From contig CM048845.1 of the NCBI GenBank assembly GCA_026545225.1, positions 86,083,033-86,147,032 of the forward strand: DNA of 64,000 nt, in the 5' to 3' direction. Source of the DNA: Cornus controversa. Lineage: Eukaryota > Streptophyta > Magnoliopsida > Cornales > Cornaceae. The position numbers and the translations under genes are program-made. Shown piece after piece: positions 33,401 to 45,600 of this stretch. The notes below the pieces were generated by a model, which did not search any database, was not told the origin of the DNA, and was given only the letters and a program-made list of their open reading frames with translations. Numbering within the stretch: position 1 is the first letter of the stretch; each line of letters begins with the position of its first letter.

Positions 33401-36400
33401 TCGCCCGTGGATCTCTTCGACACGTGGGTCGCGGTCGGGGCATTCTCACGATCTTATGGTTGCAAATCCTGTGACCCATGATGCTAGATCATAAATGGAT
33501 GACGGGTGAACTTCACCCATGACCTGAAGAACATTCTGACATTCACCTAATCGATTGTCGCAAAATCTTGAGTTGTGTAGATCTATAGTCTACCGGTTCG
33601 CAAGTTTACAGTTCTGCAAAATTACAAACATATATGTCATGGGCAAATGCTGGCCTAAAAGGACTAAAGGATGAAGAAAAAGAAAACAAGGAGAAGAATG
33701 GATTGGGTCTCAACAGATAGTTGAAGCTCCAAAGCACCACTAAATCAGGATATGTCAACAACAGATGAACCGTATATGCAATAGGACAAAAACACACCAA
33801 TCTTCACTGAAACCAGCTTCTTCCTAAGCTATAGGTCTATAGCGCAAACTTGTAGAATTATGTGCTCCCAAATCAACCATGATTCACAAGTTATTGGCCA
33901 ACTAATCCCATGGACAAGTGCTTGTTGAGTAAGGGTATATGTCTAAAAGTACAAAAAAATAACAAAAGAGAAGAAAGAGGGGAAGGAGACATACCTTGAG
34001 ATGGACGGGTCTCTCAGAGCATATGGTAAAAGCTTTGAGAAGTGAAAGTTTGAGATACTGATACATTGGATTTAATGCAAGGGGTTTTGCTAAAATACAC
34101 CAACTGATGGGGTTTTGCTAATATGTACGGATATGGTTCAAAAAGTTTGCTGATATCACATGAATCAAGAGGATATGACTACCAGCTGTTAAAAGAGTTT
34201 GCTATAAAAGTGGAGTATAAAGGCAAGTGGGTGATAGTACAAAAGAAATAACGTGATTGTCACCAAAAAGGAAAGAAAAAGCTATTGGTTTACAATTGGT
34301 ATGTGTTGCCTTAGTCTAACTCAAAACTTCCTGATGTTGCATCATAGGAAGAAAATTGATTAAAATAAAGCATTGGAAGACAGGAGGATCAAAAGCAATA
34401 AATTTAGAAATTGCACTCGTTCGCTCTTAAAATATCGACGATTGTAAGGGGGCAACTGTAAAGAGGTGTACATCAAAACTATAAGAACGAGGTGTGGATT
34501 TCACTTCGTAACTCAAACGAAGCCAAAAATGGGTCCTTTTCCCTATGCAGGTGGACCCTTCCCGCGACATCGGGTCGCAGGTGTCGCAAGAGGATCTTTT
34601 GCATATCCCGGCAAGTGGCGGATGGACTGGTTGAGGTAGCAAGCGAGTTGGTTCTGAGGATCGTATAGCGGTCATGAGTGACTTTAATCCGCGAAAGGAT
34701 TGAAAGCGGTCACGGGTGACTTTAACTCGCGAAGGTGTTGAAAGCGGTCGAGAGTGACTTAAACTCACAAAGGATAGGGGATGAGTGGGGGCAACCTCCC
34801 CTTGCGGGTATGTTTTGGTTGATGCCTTGGCATATCCCACAGGGTTCCGAATTTCGAGGTATGTTTGCCTTTTTCAGTCAATTGGAATGTGAGCAGTGAA
34901 CTTAGAATGTCTTTTTGAAGCTTCGTTACTTTCTGTAGACTGGGGGAACTCGTTGAGATGAAGGCAGTGAAGTTATAGGAGTGTTGTTTATGATTGAACT
35001 TGTTAATTCAGTTTTTTGCTTTATTTCTTTATTTCCTTTTTCTTCTATTTATACAATGTTATATAATAGAGGGGAAATCTTCCTTCTGATTAGTGCCATT
35101 AGGTATATACTTTTCTCCCTGTCCCATTTTTTCTTACTATTCTATACAATCAGCATAACTCTTTAGCTTTGCCACAGTGGCTTTGCAGATGTATTTGATG
35201 TGGACTACTTCATTCAGCAGATGAATGGTTTTGTTAAAGTTGTTAAAAACTTACCAACAGAGCTCGAGTTAAAGGAGCCTGTCCAAGTGGACTGCAGCAA
35301 ACGCAAGGGCCAGTTTGATTACATGGAAACTGTCCTTCCTTCCCTACTGGAGCATCATTATATTTCAATCACACCCGCAATGAGCCAAAGGAGGGACAGG
35401 TACGATGTAGTTTATTTTTCATTTTGATTTCATAAAAAGTTTCTTGTTGTGTTTGAGGAATTCTTTTAATTAACTGGAGATAATTTTCCGCCTAAATTCA
35501 ATGACTGGGTTGAAATACTAATGAGCACGTTGGGTTAGTTGAAGACTTTTTAGAGTTGGTTTTCTCGGTCGGTGTGTCATAAATAATCTCTTTTTCTCCC
35601 TCTGGTCAATTAAAGATAACTTTATGTTCCTCCAAATGTCAAACAGGACAGCAGTTTGAATATCTGTCCTTGCTGCTGCTTTTCGTTGTTGGACTGGAAC
35701 CTAAACATGAAGTGTTTCTGCTTTTTATGTAATGTTATTCTAATTACCCGATGATTCTTCTTTGAGGTTCTTTTAAAACTAATTTTACTGTTCTAACTCT
35801 GTAGGTATCCTCTGTATGCAAAGGCAGCCCTTTGCCATGCTTGTTATAATGCACTACGCCTTCCCGCCACGTTGGAGAAGAAAGGCTCTGAGCTTCTGCA
35901 AGCCATACCCAAACCCTTTCTCTCACTTCATCTTCGGTTTGAACCTGACATGGTAGCTTACAGTCAATGTGAGTACACCGGCCTTTCTCCTGCCTCCATG
36001 AAAGCTATAGAGGCTGCACGAGGAGATAGAAAACCTTGGACCGGGGAAGCAGCCCATGCTTGGAGAAACCGGGGGAAATGCCCCCTCACTCCTAATGAGA
36101 CTGCTTTCATACTTCAAGCTCTTCATATCCCAACAAACACAAATATTTATTTGGCTGCTGGGGATGGCCTGATGGAACTCAATGGGTTTACTTCTGTTTA
36201 CACCAATGTTTTTACCAAGTCTACACTTCTTAACCACGAGGATTTCACAAGCATGCATGGAAACACCAAAGCTGCATTGGATTATTATGTATCGATCAAC
36301 AGTGATTCATATATGGCTACATATTTCGGGAACATGGATAAAATGGTAGCAGCAATGCGGGCATTTAAGGGATTGTTCAAAACTCTTTTCTTAAGCAGGA

Positions 36401-36537
36401 GGGCTTTTGCAGAGTTCACATCTCAGGGTTTGAGAGAGAAGGAGCTGATGGAAGCCCTATGGAAGGCACATAGAGATGATTTTGTGATGGGGAGAGGGTC
36501 TGCTTTGCCCGAATGCTTTTGCGACTCCAAATTATGA
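30493..36537 (+). CDS. O-fucosyltransferase family protein, 449 aa, 6 exons
   Basis: Exons 30493-30632, 30959-31053, 31540-31610, 31710-31798, 35178-35399 and 35805-36537 join in phase to 1350 nt with TGA. Residues 1-12 are basic and 13-31 form one hydrophobic anchor (FGIVVAVTSLLLAVILL), so a type II Golgi membrane protein is likely. GGLNQMRRDLCDGVGITRLL (from residue 94) is the donor-binding loop typical of plant GT106/O-FucT proteins. SGFADVFDVDYFI, HLRFEPDMVAYSQCEY (248 onward), GKCPLTPNET and IYLAAGDGL follow in family order. The substrate cannot be told from sequence; relatives include pectin and protein glycosyltransferases. It most resembles the Arabidopsis AT1G14970 group as I recall it. 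Intron 4 (31800-35177) is long and holds a solo LTR and repeats. Confidence 0.94.
31872..32421 (-). mobile_element. Probable copia solo LTR in O-FucT intron 4
   Basis: On the minus strand it runs TGTAAGATGAGAAAC to GTTTCTCAACA (TG...CA with short inverted ends), and includes a TATA-like CTATAAATAG (32215-32224) and the plant-copia block CCGAACCACGTATAATTCTT. It has no internal coding region, so it is a solo LTR inserted antisense to the host gene. No clear 5-bp target duplication is visible, so its age is probably not recent. Confidence 0.65.
32743..32814 (+). other. Possible in-frame cassette exon in O-FucT intron 4
   Basis: A 72-nt stretch bounded by an acceptor (TTGAATTTGTAG) and a donor (G/GTAACA). 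It is a multiple of three and keeps the open frame between exons 4 and 5, adding 24 residues (SFEDWRVRRNLVEQ...). I know no homologue with these residues, and chance alone could give this. Confidence 0.2.
33130..34870. repeat. GC-richer repeat-like block in O-FucT intron 4
   Basis: Contrasts with its AT-rich surroundings. 34660-34780 holds three tandem copies of about 42 bp built on AAGCGGTC(A/G), GAGTGACTTTAA and CTCGCGAAAG. 33385-33480 repeats GGGTCGC and its variants. It looks like part of a transposable element, but no terminal repeats or protein domains could be fixed. Confidence 0.45.
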
Positions 36538-38167
36538 TTTAATAGGTGTTCGATTTGGTTGTCATTTTACCTTTTGTATCACTTAGTTATGGAACACATT
36601 TTTTATTTAATTGTTGGAATTCTTTTGTAGAAGAAAGAATTACACCAGCCATTTGTTTTTTTGCAGAGTTCTACATATCTCGAACTCATTGTGTTCCCTT
36701 TTCCTTGTAACTTTGCTTAATTCACTCACATGTTTTGGCTGCGGGGCTCTCTGGAGATTTCATGAAGCTCAAAGCATCTGATTCTTAATTCATGGCACTT
36801 GAATGAATCTATTTCAGCTATCTTAGTGCATGGATGATCTACTATCATGTATTCATTTGTTTAACTCTTTAACTTAATTACTGAACTACCTGAATTCACA
36901 CAAACATATCTGTATATTTATATAAAACCTCTCTCTAGTTTCAAAAATGTGCAAAAAAATTTGTTTCATGTTCACTTTGCACCCTTTGTAGTTTGAATTT
37001 TGTGCAAATCAATTTTTTTTAGTTAAAAACACTCTTGAAGTTTCAATTTTACCCTTCTATCAAATTTCTTAATATTATCAACAATAACAATTTTATTCTT
37101 TTTACCAAGGGGGAAATCATGATGAGACCGGCCCTGACAGCCTTCATGCCATATAGGTTGACAACAATTTATAGAATTGAGACTCTCAACCCAAACCATA
37201 TCCAACTTAAATATGAATGTGCAAAACCAAACTAGAAAATTTGAGCATGAGTTGGATTTCAATCCAAGGGTTTGAATTTAAAATCAAGTAAGTTTAGGTC
37301 GAGTTTACGCTCAGAACCCCACAATCTACCCAAAGATGGAACCATTGACCTCAAAGTGGTGGACATTGCTCGACAATGTGCTACCCATCTGCACTTCTAG
37401 GGTGCACACAGATTCAGTTCGAGCTGCAATAGAATCCAGTGCACGCAAATTCAGTTCAAGCTGCAATAGAATCCGAACCAATTTGATTTGGTTATAGTTG
37501 TATTTATTTTATTTCTTTTGGAACCATCTAGACCGATTCAGGATAAAAAAATCCAGTCCAATCTGAACCGATTTTGTATTATATATTAAAAAATTAGGCC
37601 TCATAATGATTGGTTTTAGGTACTTCATAACAAGAAGTCCTACATCAAATGAATAATATATATTCGTCAATTTCCAGTTGGACCAAGTCCAATTCGGACC
37701 GAGAATTATTATCTATCTTTTCTGACTAAATCTCTCCTCACGGCCACACCCCTCCCCTGTCGCCCATCTCTTGTTTTTGGTATCTTCTCTCCTTTACCCT
37801 CACAGCTTCTTATTCCATCTCTAAAGAACCACTATGGCTCACTGTTTGATTTATCTTCTGAAGTTTCTGATGAGTAACAACGGCTTATTCTTCGTCTGTC
37901 ATCTTCATCAGTTCCAGTGAACATATTTAGAGGCCTATTATATTTTTATTTTAACAAATTTTATGAACAAAAATAAGAAAAAAATGCCCTATATCTTCTC
38001 ACTTCTCAGTGAATCGACTGCAACTTTTCTTCAAGCTGTGATATTGCAATTGTTAAATTATTGATTTATTTTTAATATGCAAATTCTTTTGAGGAAGTTA
38101 AGAGCAATTTTGTATCAAGTCACCTTAAAACAATTTTCTTTAATTTTAATCACTAAATCTAATTATT

Positions 38168-38209
<42 letters not shown>

Positions 38210-38447
38210 CATGCAAAAGTCATAATAAAGTGATAAATTCTAACCATTCTCAGAATTCCCAAGTCACATGGAAGGTTGGGAGAGGGTCGCACAATAAGAG
38301 AGCGCCCGAAATGCCGCACTAATTTAGAAAAATTATGTGACTTAAGCGAAGCAACAAATTCATTTAACTTTATTCAAGATTAAAAAATGCATTACAATGA
38401 AATGGGATGGTTAAACCAAGCATAAAAAAGAGGTGCCCTACTTCACT
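36538..38447. other. Spacer between O-FucT and ATS3
   Basis: Includes the O-FucT 3' flank. A tandem duplication lies at 37405-37480 (ATTCAGTTC(G/A)AGCTGCAATA twice). GAACCAATTTGATTTGG and GGACCAAGTCCAATTCGG at about 37470-37700 suggest an old GGTTCGG-type inverted-repeat element. An AT microsatellite lies at 38170-38207. No gene recognised. Confidence 0.5.
38170..38207. repeat. AT microsatellite
   Basis: About 19 AT repeats in the spacer 3' of the ATS3 gene. Confidence 0.95.
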
Positions 38448-39100
38448 TCACGTGGAGGCGGTAGCACCATTACAATAATTAAAGCCATACCAAATGTTAG
38501 TTGGTATAAAAGTGTTGTAATAAAAGTAGGCAGGCTTTGTATTATACCCGGAGACCTGCACCGACTCGGGTTTCCATCCATCGTATCCACTCCTATACAG
38601 GTACAAATAACATATCTGATACGTACACGGTCCGTATACCTGAAACGTGTCCACCGAACACCTCTCGAATGTCCTCGAACCTGGATCGTCTACCCTCGGT
38701 GCATAAACCTAATCAATACCCATTTATCAGAGTACACTTTTCTCAAATGGGTTGCTCTTATTTCATCAATTAATTAGAGATCGATATATATATATATATA
38801 TATATGGGAGTTTGTGATACTAACCTGATTCTTGTGATGATTATCCAAACAATAATACTCCAATTTTTAAGTAAATCAATGAATACCCATTTACCAATCA
38901 TGAATAAATTAGAGATTCATATTTAGAATACTAACTTGATTGCCATAAGCATCGCCAAAGGAGAGACTGATTTGATCTCGTGTGTACCTTGGTGAAGAGC
39001 AGCTTGTTCTTATGATCACAGTGAAAGAACAACCCCTTGCATTCTGTAAACGAAAAGAAAAGGGTCAATAGAATTGCTTTCAATCAAAGGCTCTTCCAAC

Positions 39101-39152
<52 letters not shown>

Positions 39153-39373
39153 TCAACATAATTTTATCTAAAGCTGGTGTCATGAACTTTGTCTCCCTAG
39201 AAAGTATATTTGAACTTTGTCTACCTAGAAAGTATATTTACAAGTAAATTTGATACCTGGGTAGTGTTGATCTTAAAGGATGTGAGAGTTTGCGGCTGTG
39301 GAATGATCGATCGGGCTTGTGAGAAGATGAATAATATGGCGAAGAAGATCAGAAAACTCAGTGCTCTGATCAT
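38448..39373 (-). CDS. ATS3-type embryo-specific/PLAT-domain protein, 161 aa, 3 exons
   Basis: Exons 39373-39257, 39043-38936 and 38708-38448 join in phase (486 nt with TGA). Residues 1-20 (MIRALSFLIFFAILFIFSQA) are a signal peptide, so the product is secreted or enters the endomembrane system. The rest is one PLAT/LH2-like ATS3 domain: CSFTVIIRTSCSSPRYTRDQ, ISLSFGDAYGNQVYAPR, RTFERCSVDTF, GPCTYQICYLYLYRSG, DGWKPESV and FYYNTFIP.NIWYGFNYC. Six cysteines (44, 54, 92, 103, 108, 154) probably form disulphides. The family was first found as embryo/seed-expressed in Arabidopsis and its biochemical role is not settled. Full length for the family. Intron 1 has a tandem duplicate of GAACTTTGTCT(C/A)CCTAG and an AT microsatellite. 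Confidence 0.95.
39103..39150. repeat. AT microsatellite in ATS3 intron 1
   Basis: About 24 uninterrupted TA repeats, close to the second exon. Confidence 0.95.
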
Positions 39374-39444
39374 TTTCACGAAACCCCCTCTTTGACTTTG
39401 TCACGGAGATTGAAGCTTTGAAAGGATGGGGCTGATCCACATAG

Positions 39445-39453
39445 CTATTTATG
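39445..39453 (-). promoter_or_regulatory. TATA-like box of the ATS3 gene
   Basis: CATAAATAG on the minus strand, about 75 bp upstream of the ATS3 start codon. Confidence 0.45.
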
Positions 39454-39459
39454 ATTTAT

Positions 39460-40821
39460 TATGAGCATTGGACAAAGAAAGGGGTAAATCAGTCTTTTTG
39501 TAGACTCTGGTTATAAGTGGCTACATACACACCCTTGTACGTGAAGCTGCCATTTGGGCTTTATGTTTGTCTTGTATATCTTTTCGTATATCCTTTCTTT
39601 TGGATTTGTTAGTTTGTCTTTCGGCCTATCTTATTTTTGGCCCTTTGGGCTTGAGCCCTGTATAGGATTGGGTTTTTTCTCCTCTTTGGTATTTTGATGC
39701 AAGTAACAAGAAGTCTAATTTAATTTGAAAAAGAATAATATGTCAGAACTATAGAATGACACGTGTTTATTTTAAAATTAAAATATAAAAGAGAAAAAAA
39801 AAATTACATTTTTTAAAATTCAAAATAGACACATATCATTCTATTATTGTATCACATTAGTGGAAAAGAGGAAATTTCTACTCACCGACGAGTAAGCAAG
39901 TATTGTTTTTCTAAAATTAGAGTGTAGTACTGTATTGTGGAAAGATAAGATTTATTTTATTTGACAAAGATAAGTGAGTGCAAGAGTAAAAAGTTTAATG
40001 AGAACTCATTTAGAAAAAGAAAAAAAAGAGAAAAGACATATAATTTGCTTTTACCAATAAGGTTAGCTTTCAATTAGGACAACTTGTACTTGTAAGATCC
40101 ATCAAGGAAATTTACCTCAAATTTATTTTTCAAAATATATATATTTTTGTATATTTAGATTTCTGAACCTTTTTTGTCAAAAAAAATAATGATAAGTCTA
40201 GTAAAAGTTAACACCAAGTTAAGAACCGAATCATTCTTATTCCTTAAACAGTGCAAGTGAGGTTCAAAAATTTATTACACTTTCATAATTCAATAAATAA
40301 AAAGTCTATTTACTATTCATTCCATGATAAGTTTTCACTGCATAAATCATTATTATTTCTCAAATAATTGAATAATACTCACATTTCTATGTTGCCAAGT
40401 ATAATTTAAATTTTTTTTTTTTATAATTTTTATTTTTGAAACAGTTACTCTTTAATTTTTTAAACCTTTAAAAAGGTTTGTTTTTGAAATTAAAAATTCA
40501 AGACAAAAACACAATCAAAATTCCTTGGCAGAAAAAACAATAAGCATCAATAAAGGTATAATTTTTTAATCTCTTTGATTATTATCTTCCTTGTGTTTTT
40601 TGGCTAAGCAATCATATAAGGGGCTGTTTTGGAAATCGATTCCCACTGATAAAATTCTACAGTTTCAACAAACCCTTACTAAAAAAAACCCTTCCTAGAG
40701 CAGCTGCCAAGTTATGACCTGTCATCGTATAAACTCAGAAAGTTCGAGGAAGTAACATTTTTGAACTGCATACATGTCACACGCAAGGCCACATAACATT
40801 GTCTAGTGCAATACTAGAATA
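39460..40821. other. AT-rich spacer upstream of ATS3
   Basis: No coding or structured feature recognised. Mostly A/T-rich sequence with homopolymer runs. Confidence 0.5.
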
Positions 40822-40829
40822 CTTGTGTT

Positions 40830-41498
40830 TAGGGCTGTAACTCGGACGGATTGGGGCGAGTTAGAGGTATAATTTGGACTCAATCCAATATATGAAATGT
40901 TCAATCCTAATCCAATCTTAATCCTATTTTCAACCCTAACTACTTAACCCTAACCTAACCCATTCTTAGATTTTTAAACTCGGGTTTGCAATTCGGGTTG
41001 AGATTTTGGGTTAGAAAGTCGGGTTAATTCGGATTATCTATATCACCAACTCCATGTTGAAAATTTAAAGTGATCTTTAATAAGTTTCACAATAAATTAG
41101 TCCTAAACACACAAAAAATTAAGAACTTCATGCAAAATTTTAAAAAATTACAAACAATTTTTTAGGAAATTAATTATCAAAAGTGTTAACATACAATAAA
41201 TTAAGATTTAAATAAAGAAAGTTGAAAAGAAAAAGTTTATCACAATTTAAATATTATATATAATATATTTAAAATAAAAAAATATGTATAAAAATAATAT
41301 TACAATTCGGATTCGGATTCGGATTCGGGTTAGGCTCGGGTTGTTGGCAACTCAACCCAAGCCTAACCTTAATTAAGTCATGTTGAGGCTTGTCAACCCA
41401 AGTTCAACTCTAATTGCAAAAATAGTTGCCCAAGCCTATAAAAAATTGGGCTGGGCTCAGGTTGGATTTGGGTTGCCCAATCCAAGTTGCACCCCCTA
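40830..41498. mobile_element. Non-autonomous hAT element
   Basis: Perfect 8-bp target duplication CTTGTGTT at 40822-40829 and 41499-41506. The ends TAGGGCTGTAACTCGG and (complement) TAGGGGGTGCAACTTGG are imperfect inverted repeats. Subterminal blocks are rich in TCGGGTT/GGATTCGGATTCGG and their complements. No transposase. A decayed relative lies at about 50590-50850 inside LOLITA intron 1. Confidence 0.9.
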
Positions 41499-41506
41499 CT
41501 TGTGTT

Positions 41507-42607
41507 GTCTAAGTGCGAGAATATAGGTTCTAATTCTGAGACCAACTAAAGGCAAAAGGTCAATCTAGTTCATGAGACTTTCATTATTGTGAGATCTTGA
41601 AAGGATCAGATGTGAGAAGAGGCTCATTCTGTATTTTTACCCTTCTATGCACTTTATGCATGACTAATTATCTAATTATCCTCTACTTTTACTTTATAAA
41701 TTTGTTTTATTATTATTTCCTCCATTTTTTTACAATAGATTAATTGTTCATCAGATGACCACTTTTCTTGTGAAATCCTAATACATAGATAAAAGAAGAA
41801 ATGTTTTACAAACTATTGAAGTAGTTTTAGAGTTTGTCAAAGAGTTGGTTATTAGTAGGGTTGAAGTGGTACGAATTTTCACACCGGATTTTAAAATGGA
41901 TCTTGATGTTATTTACTCCACTTCTTTACGAGATCCATTTCAGATCCGTATCAGACTTGAACAAAATGGATCAAGTTTAACCCATTTCCTCTCTTATTTA
42001 TATGGCTGACTCCATTCATATGAAATTAAAATAAAGATGATAATAAATCTGCAATTATTTAAAACCTAATTAAAATTTTAATAAATGTCCATAAAACCTA
42101 TTACCTCCCTCTAGGTCGAATTTACTGCTCACATTATGACCTAATCAGGGCCTTTGGGTAACGATCTCTTAATCTAACAAGAAGTTTGATATAAATTGTT
42201 GGAAACTTGTAGAAGAAAAATTCTTACCCTTCAAATGTCATACTGAAAAAAAAAACTTGAATACAAACAAATACTCAAAATTCCATCAAATGTAAATTCT
42301 TGAAAGTATAGGATCATGAAATTTCCTTATTAACATGCAAACAGTGATCAACCAAACTTTACATCTTCTGCCAAGATAAAGAACAAATAATAGTGTAAAG
42401 TTTAGGTTCAAAAATGTAGTTATAGTAATTACAATGCCAAAAATATATGCAAAAAAGAATTTGAATTGCAGTTGCTATAAGTGAGGACGGCATATAGGAG
42501 GTCCAAGAAGATTCATGAAGATTTATTGTGCCCTGCAATGAGAAATGAGTGCCACACAAAGCTGCCAAACTCTCATCATTGATCTGAAAAAGTGAGGAGC
42601 TTCCAGT
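41507..42607. other. Spacer 3' of LOLITA
   Basis: Includes the LOLITA 3' UTR. 41870-42010 carries GGATC(T/C) and GATCCATTT motifs in opposite orientations, hinting at another small element. No gene seen. Confidence 0.45.
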
Positions 42608-45600
42608 TCAGACCTCAGTTGGAGGTTTCAACCTTACAAGTCTTTTGATTCTATCTTTGTCTGTGTTCTCCAGCAATCCCTTCAAAAAAAAATTGGTAAA
42701 ATTGCAGAAGCATATAATCACTTGACACCGTAATGTGAAACAATAGGCAACAAAAACCCTAGCTTGAAAAAAAGGTTAGGCATTGCCGACACATGATCCT
42801 AACAGTCAGGTATTTTAAATTGCTTAGCGGTGAAAGGTGTCTTTAATGAGCGATGACATTCATTCTCTAGTTTATCAATAGGTGGCATAGAATGGTGCTG
42901 GTTTCTCAATTGTAACTATTTGTGAACTCGAAATTGAACAATATTCCAATTTGAGATTGAAGTAAATACTATAAAAGTTAGCAAATAAAATTGGTCCATG
43001 AATTTTCCATCCCAAATAAAAAACAAAAAATTGACCTTAAATGCTGATGTATCCCCTCACCTTCCAAACAATCTCATCCAGACACAAGCAAAACCTTCCG
43101 TACTTATCCAGAAAACGGCGCTCGGTTGGAGGTTTTTTCCCACATAAATCCTTCACAGCTGAGGTTATAACAAAGATTACTTCTGCCACTTGAGAGACAT
43201 TTATTTATCAGATTAAAAGAGAGAGAAATATTAAGCAGGGGAACAAGCATACAAAGGGATCAGCACCTCTCCAATCACTACAATACTCACTCTCTAGCCA
43301 ATCACAACAGGAACATACCACATTAGTAAAGAGGGTACCATCATATCACTGAAAAAGAAAATAATCATATTTGATCTCTTCTGTTACACAGTGAAACAAT
43401 GGATCACTCTTCCATACCAAATAATTGCAATGGCATTCTATTCCAGGCAACAGGTGGTAAATTAAAAAATTGTTGAGCAGAACCATGATATAATAGAGCA
43501 CATTAACATCCAAATGTCAGGATATAGAGAAGTAGTCAAACTGATCCATAATTTGCTATTAGGCCTAGTTCTGCAAACTGAACCATAATTTGCTATTAGG
43601 CCTAGTTCAGTCCAAAAGGCCTTTTCTGGAGGATGGATGTGCGATAGGCATAATTTTTTTGGGGCAACCAACCCACTTGTATGGGTATTATTTGGGTTGT
43701 AAATGGGGGTTTCTATTGTATTATTAGGAATAAGTATAAAAAAACCAATAATGTGGTTTGGAAGAAGGAGAGAGAGAGAGAGAGAGATTTGAGTTGGACT
43801 TTGGGTTGAATTGCGGACAGAAAACAAAGAAGCCAGACTCAAGTAAATTTGTCTTTGGGAAGCATTGCAAGTTTAGTACAAGTTTTGATAGAACCAAGGG
43901 TATGTGGATCATACTCATTTAGACCATTAGGGTCTCTCTTGTTTTCCTTCTCACAGAAGATCTCATTTTTTCTTGATTTTTATTGATGAATATTCAAGAA
44001 AGGTTGGAATTGTATACTCCAAAGCACAAGAAGGTCAAGTGCCTCGTAACTGACAATAGGATGGAGTTCTATGAAGGTGAATTTAATGGCTTCTACAGAA
44101 TGAAGGAATTGTTAGGCATCATATTGTTAAACCTATGATGCTGGAAAACTTACAAATAGAACTCTTTTGGATAAGGATCACTATATGCTTTTCAATGTTG
44201 GGTTGTTTAGGGTGTCCTGGCCTGAAACAATAATAGGACTTGCGATTTGGAAAATGGGTCTCCTTTGATTGCTATTGAGTGCAAGGCTCCCGAAGACACA
44301 GTCTGAATAAGTAGTCAAGGCTCCTCTGACTACTTATTACTCCCTTTTAAGAATATTTGGTTGTCCGAATTATGACATGCTAATGACATGAAACTTGAAC
44401 CTAGAGTAAAGAAATGCATATTCCTTGGTTATGTATCTTGGTGAAGGGATAGAAGCTGTGGACCTGTCGTGTCTTAATCCTAAGTAACCTAAGTTTATTA
44501 TTAGTAACGTGACTTTGAAGGAGTCAACAGCGCTTCACCCAAGAAAAAGGAGTCTCTTTGATGCAGATAAAACCCAGGGTGCCGGTGAGCTGGTGAGACT
44601 AGGTAGGGGATGGTGCTCTTGAGCAGCAGAAACTATTACTACTGGAACTTAGAGATATGGCTATTCATATTTGGTTGCTCATGCATTCACTGTGGGAGAG
44701 AGAAAATTGAGGTTCAAGAGTCATTACCTATCAAGAAGTCATCACGGGTCACTCAGTAGACAGTAGCTATGAGTTAAAAGATTAAGTCACTTCACAAGAA
44801 TCATCCTAGAAATTCATGAAACCGCCTATGGGCAAAAAGATTGTTGGTTGTAAATGGGTTTTCAAGGAGAAAAAAAGTCTGAAGTTGCAAGGTGCAAGGC
44901 ACGCTTAGTTGTAAAAGGCGTCAGAGAGTGTAGATTTAAATTCTAACTAGTTGTGAAGCATAACTCTATTTGCATATTGCTTGCCATGGTTAGGCAAGGT
45001 TACTTTCAGAATTGACTAGATAGTTGTGTCTAATTTAGGAAATTCTCAGATGGTCTTCTAATGCACTTATTTCTATTTTTATGACATTCTCATTGAAACA
45101 GCAGACTGAAATCATGTTTAAGTATCAACTTCATGTTGAATTTGAGATGAAAGATTTGGGTCCAACTAAGATGATTTTTTCTATGGAAATTCATAGGGAC
45201 CATAAAGGGGACAGGCCGTTCTTATCACAAAAGATTGCATTAATAAAGGTGCTTGAACACTTTAGCATGTATGAAACTAAACATGTGAGTACTTCACTTT
45301 CTGCTCATCTTAGGCTTCCAGCAGCTTTCTCACCACATACTGAGGAGAACATGCTATCAATGTTGTTAGTATATATATGGACCACCCAGAGAAAGTCCAT
45401 TGGCACGTATGAAAATAACACATTGGTATTTGAAAGGTAATATAGATGTGAGTTGAGTCATGATAGTGTAAAGTCATTATGTCACGTGCTTGCAAATTTG
45501 TTCCCAAAACCATAATCGAGTTGTATTTTTATTTTTATTGAGTCACGTCTTTCAAAGAGTTCCAGATATCAACTTCAACAAGTAAATGGTGATGCATTCT

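Noticed and set aside
33141-34840. Minus-strand frames within O-FucT intron 4
   Set aside because: No recognisable domain, and they overlap repeat-like sequence with tandem 42-bp units.
38433-38777. Plus-strand frames of 78-114 codons
   Set aside because: Antisense shadows of the last ATS3 exon, which has family-specific wording on the minus strand.
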